In this document: one piece after another, positions 38,578 through 38,636 of the stretch
Layout of the letters: every line of letters begins with the position of its first letter
How positions within the stretch are numbered: position 1 is the first letter of the stretch
Source of the DNA: JAIOTH01 sp964639335
GTDB lineage: Bacteria; Patescibacteriota; Patescibacteriia; UBA1558; S5-K13
Direction: 5' to 3'
DNA: 38,636 bases
NCBI GenBank assembly: GCA_964639335.1
Contig: CAZXCJ010000007.1
Location: 1 to 38,636 of the forward strand
Translations under genes and position numbers: made by a program
Notes under the pieces: model-generated
Told to the model about the DNA's origin: nothing
Seen by the model: the letters and a program-made list of their open reading frames with translations, nothing else
Database searches by the model: none

Positions 38578-38636
38578 GCCCATGTACTAGAAGACCACAT
38601 AGGTAACACTTTTGTATATTTCTGAGTAAATTCAAT

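Noticed and set aside
1..38636. UGA recoding as in Gracilibacteria/SR1
   Set aside because: hsdS, rseP and the glycosyltransferase end at TGA at the expected family lengths, and no conserved Gly is encoded by TGA.

Overview
The window looks like chromosome from an uncultured, AT-rich bacterium of the Candidate Phyla Radiation (Patescibacteria, probably the Parcubacteria side). The evidence is indirect: compact genes, short versions of housekeeping enzymes, AT-rich leaders without Shine-Dalgarno sequences on core genes, typical CPR hypothetical families, and the gene neighbourhoods (prmC-prfA-rpmE, rpsB-tsf-pyrH, mreBCD-mrdA). TGA is used as a normal stop (hsdS, rseP, glycosyltransferase), so the code is standard and the SR1/Gracilibacteria UGA-Gly code is excluded. 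No 16S gene is present, so the placement is inference.

Layout. 1-1.3 kb: folA (5' end cut by the window) and a thymidylate kinase. 1.25-3.9 kb, minus strand: prmC, prfA, rpmE, i.e. translation termination and ribosomal protein L31. 4-13.8 kb, plus strand: a small unknown gene, then rpsB, tsf, pyrH, a RicT/PSP1 protein, ferredoxin, a four-helix-bundle protein, recJ, an RNase HI, holB, a beta-propeller lipoprotein and frr. 13.9-17.3 kb: an unknown minus gene, rseP, and two CPR-type hypotheticals, one of them frameshifted. 17.5-26.2 kb: proS, then the cell-shape/wall block mreB-mreC-mreD-mrdA, greA, a second mreB and a glycosyltransferase. 26.2-26.4 kb: tRNA-Asn behind what reads as a complete transcription attenuator. 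27-37.4 kb: an accessory island with a P-loop kinase, a HAD-like protein, a lone receiver domain, a PD-(D/E)XK-like nuclease and a type I restriction-modification locus (hsdM, a GIY-YIG-like gene, hsdS, an HTH gene, a membrane/TPR gene, hsdR). 37.4-38.6 kb: a SAM-I riboswitch ahead of two tiny genes, then an unknown minus gene.

Most notable. (1) tRNA-Asn is preceded by a promoter, a 16-codon leader peptide with six consecutive Asn codons, and overlapping antiterminator/terminator hairpins whose terminator U-run ends two bases before the tRNA. This predicts feedback control of a tRNA gene by its own charged product. (2) Palindromic elements sit in frame inside conserved genes (two in prmC, one in mrdA, one in a glycosyltransferase), reminiscent of Rickettsia palindromic elements. 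(3) A SAM-I riboswitch with a full terminator/antiterminator controls only small unknown genes beside a SAM-using methylase. (4) HsdM carries an N-terminal HTH domain and is preceded by a perfect 22-bp palindrome, suggesting autoregulation. (5) A decayed second copy of the hsdS 3' end lies within the RM locus. (6) Intergenic spaces carry several palindrome families and short-word arrays.

All identifications come from reading the sequence and family knowledge; no database search was run.
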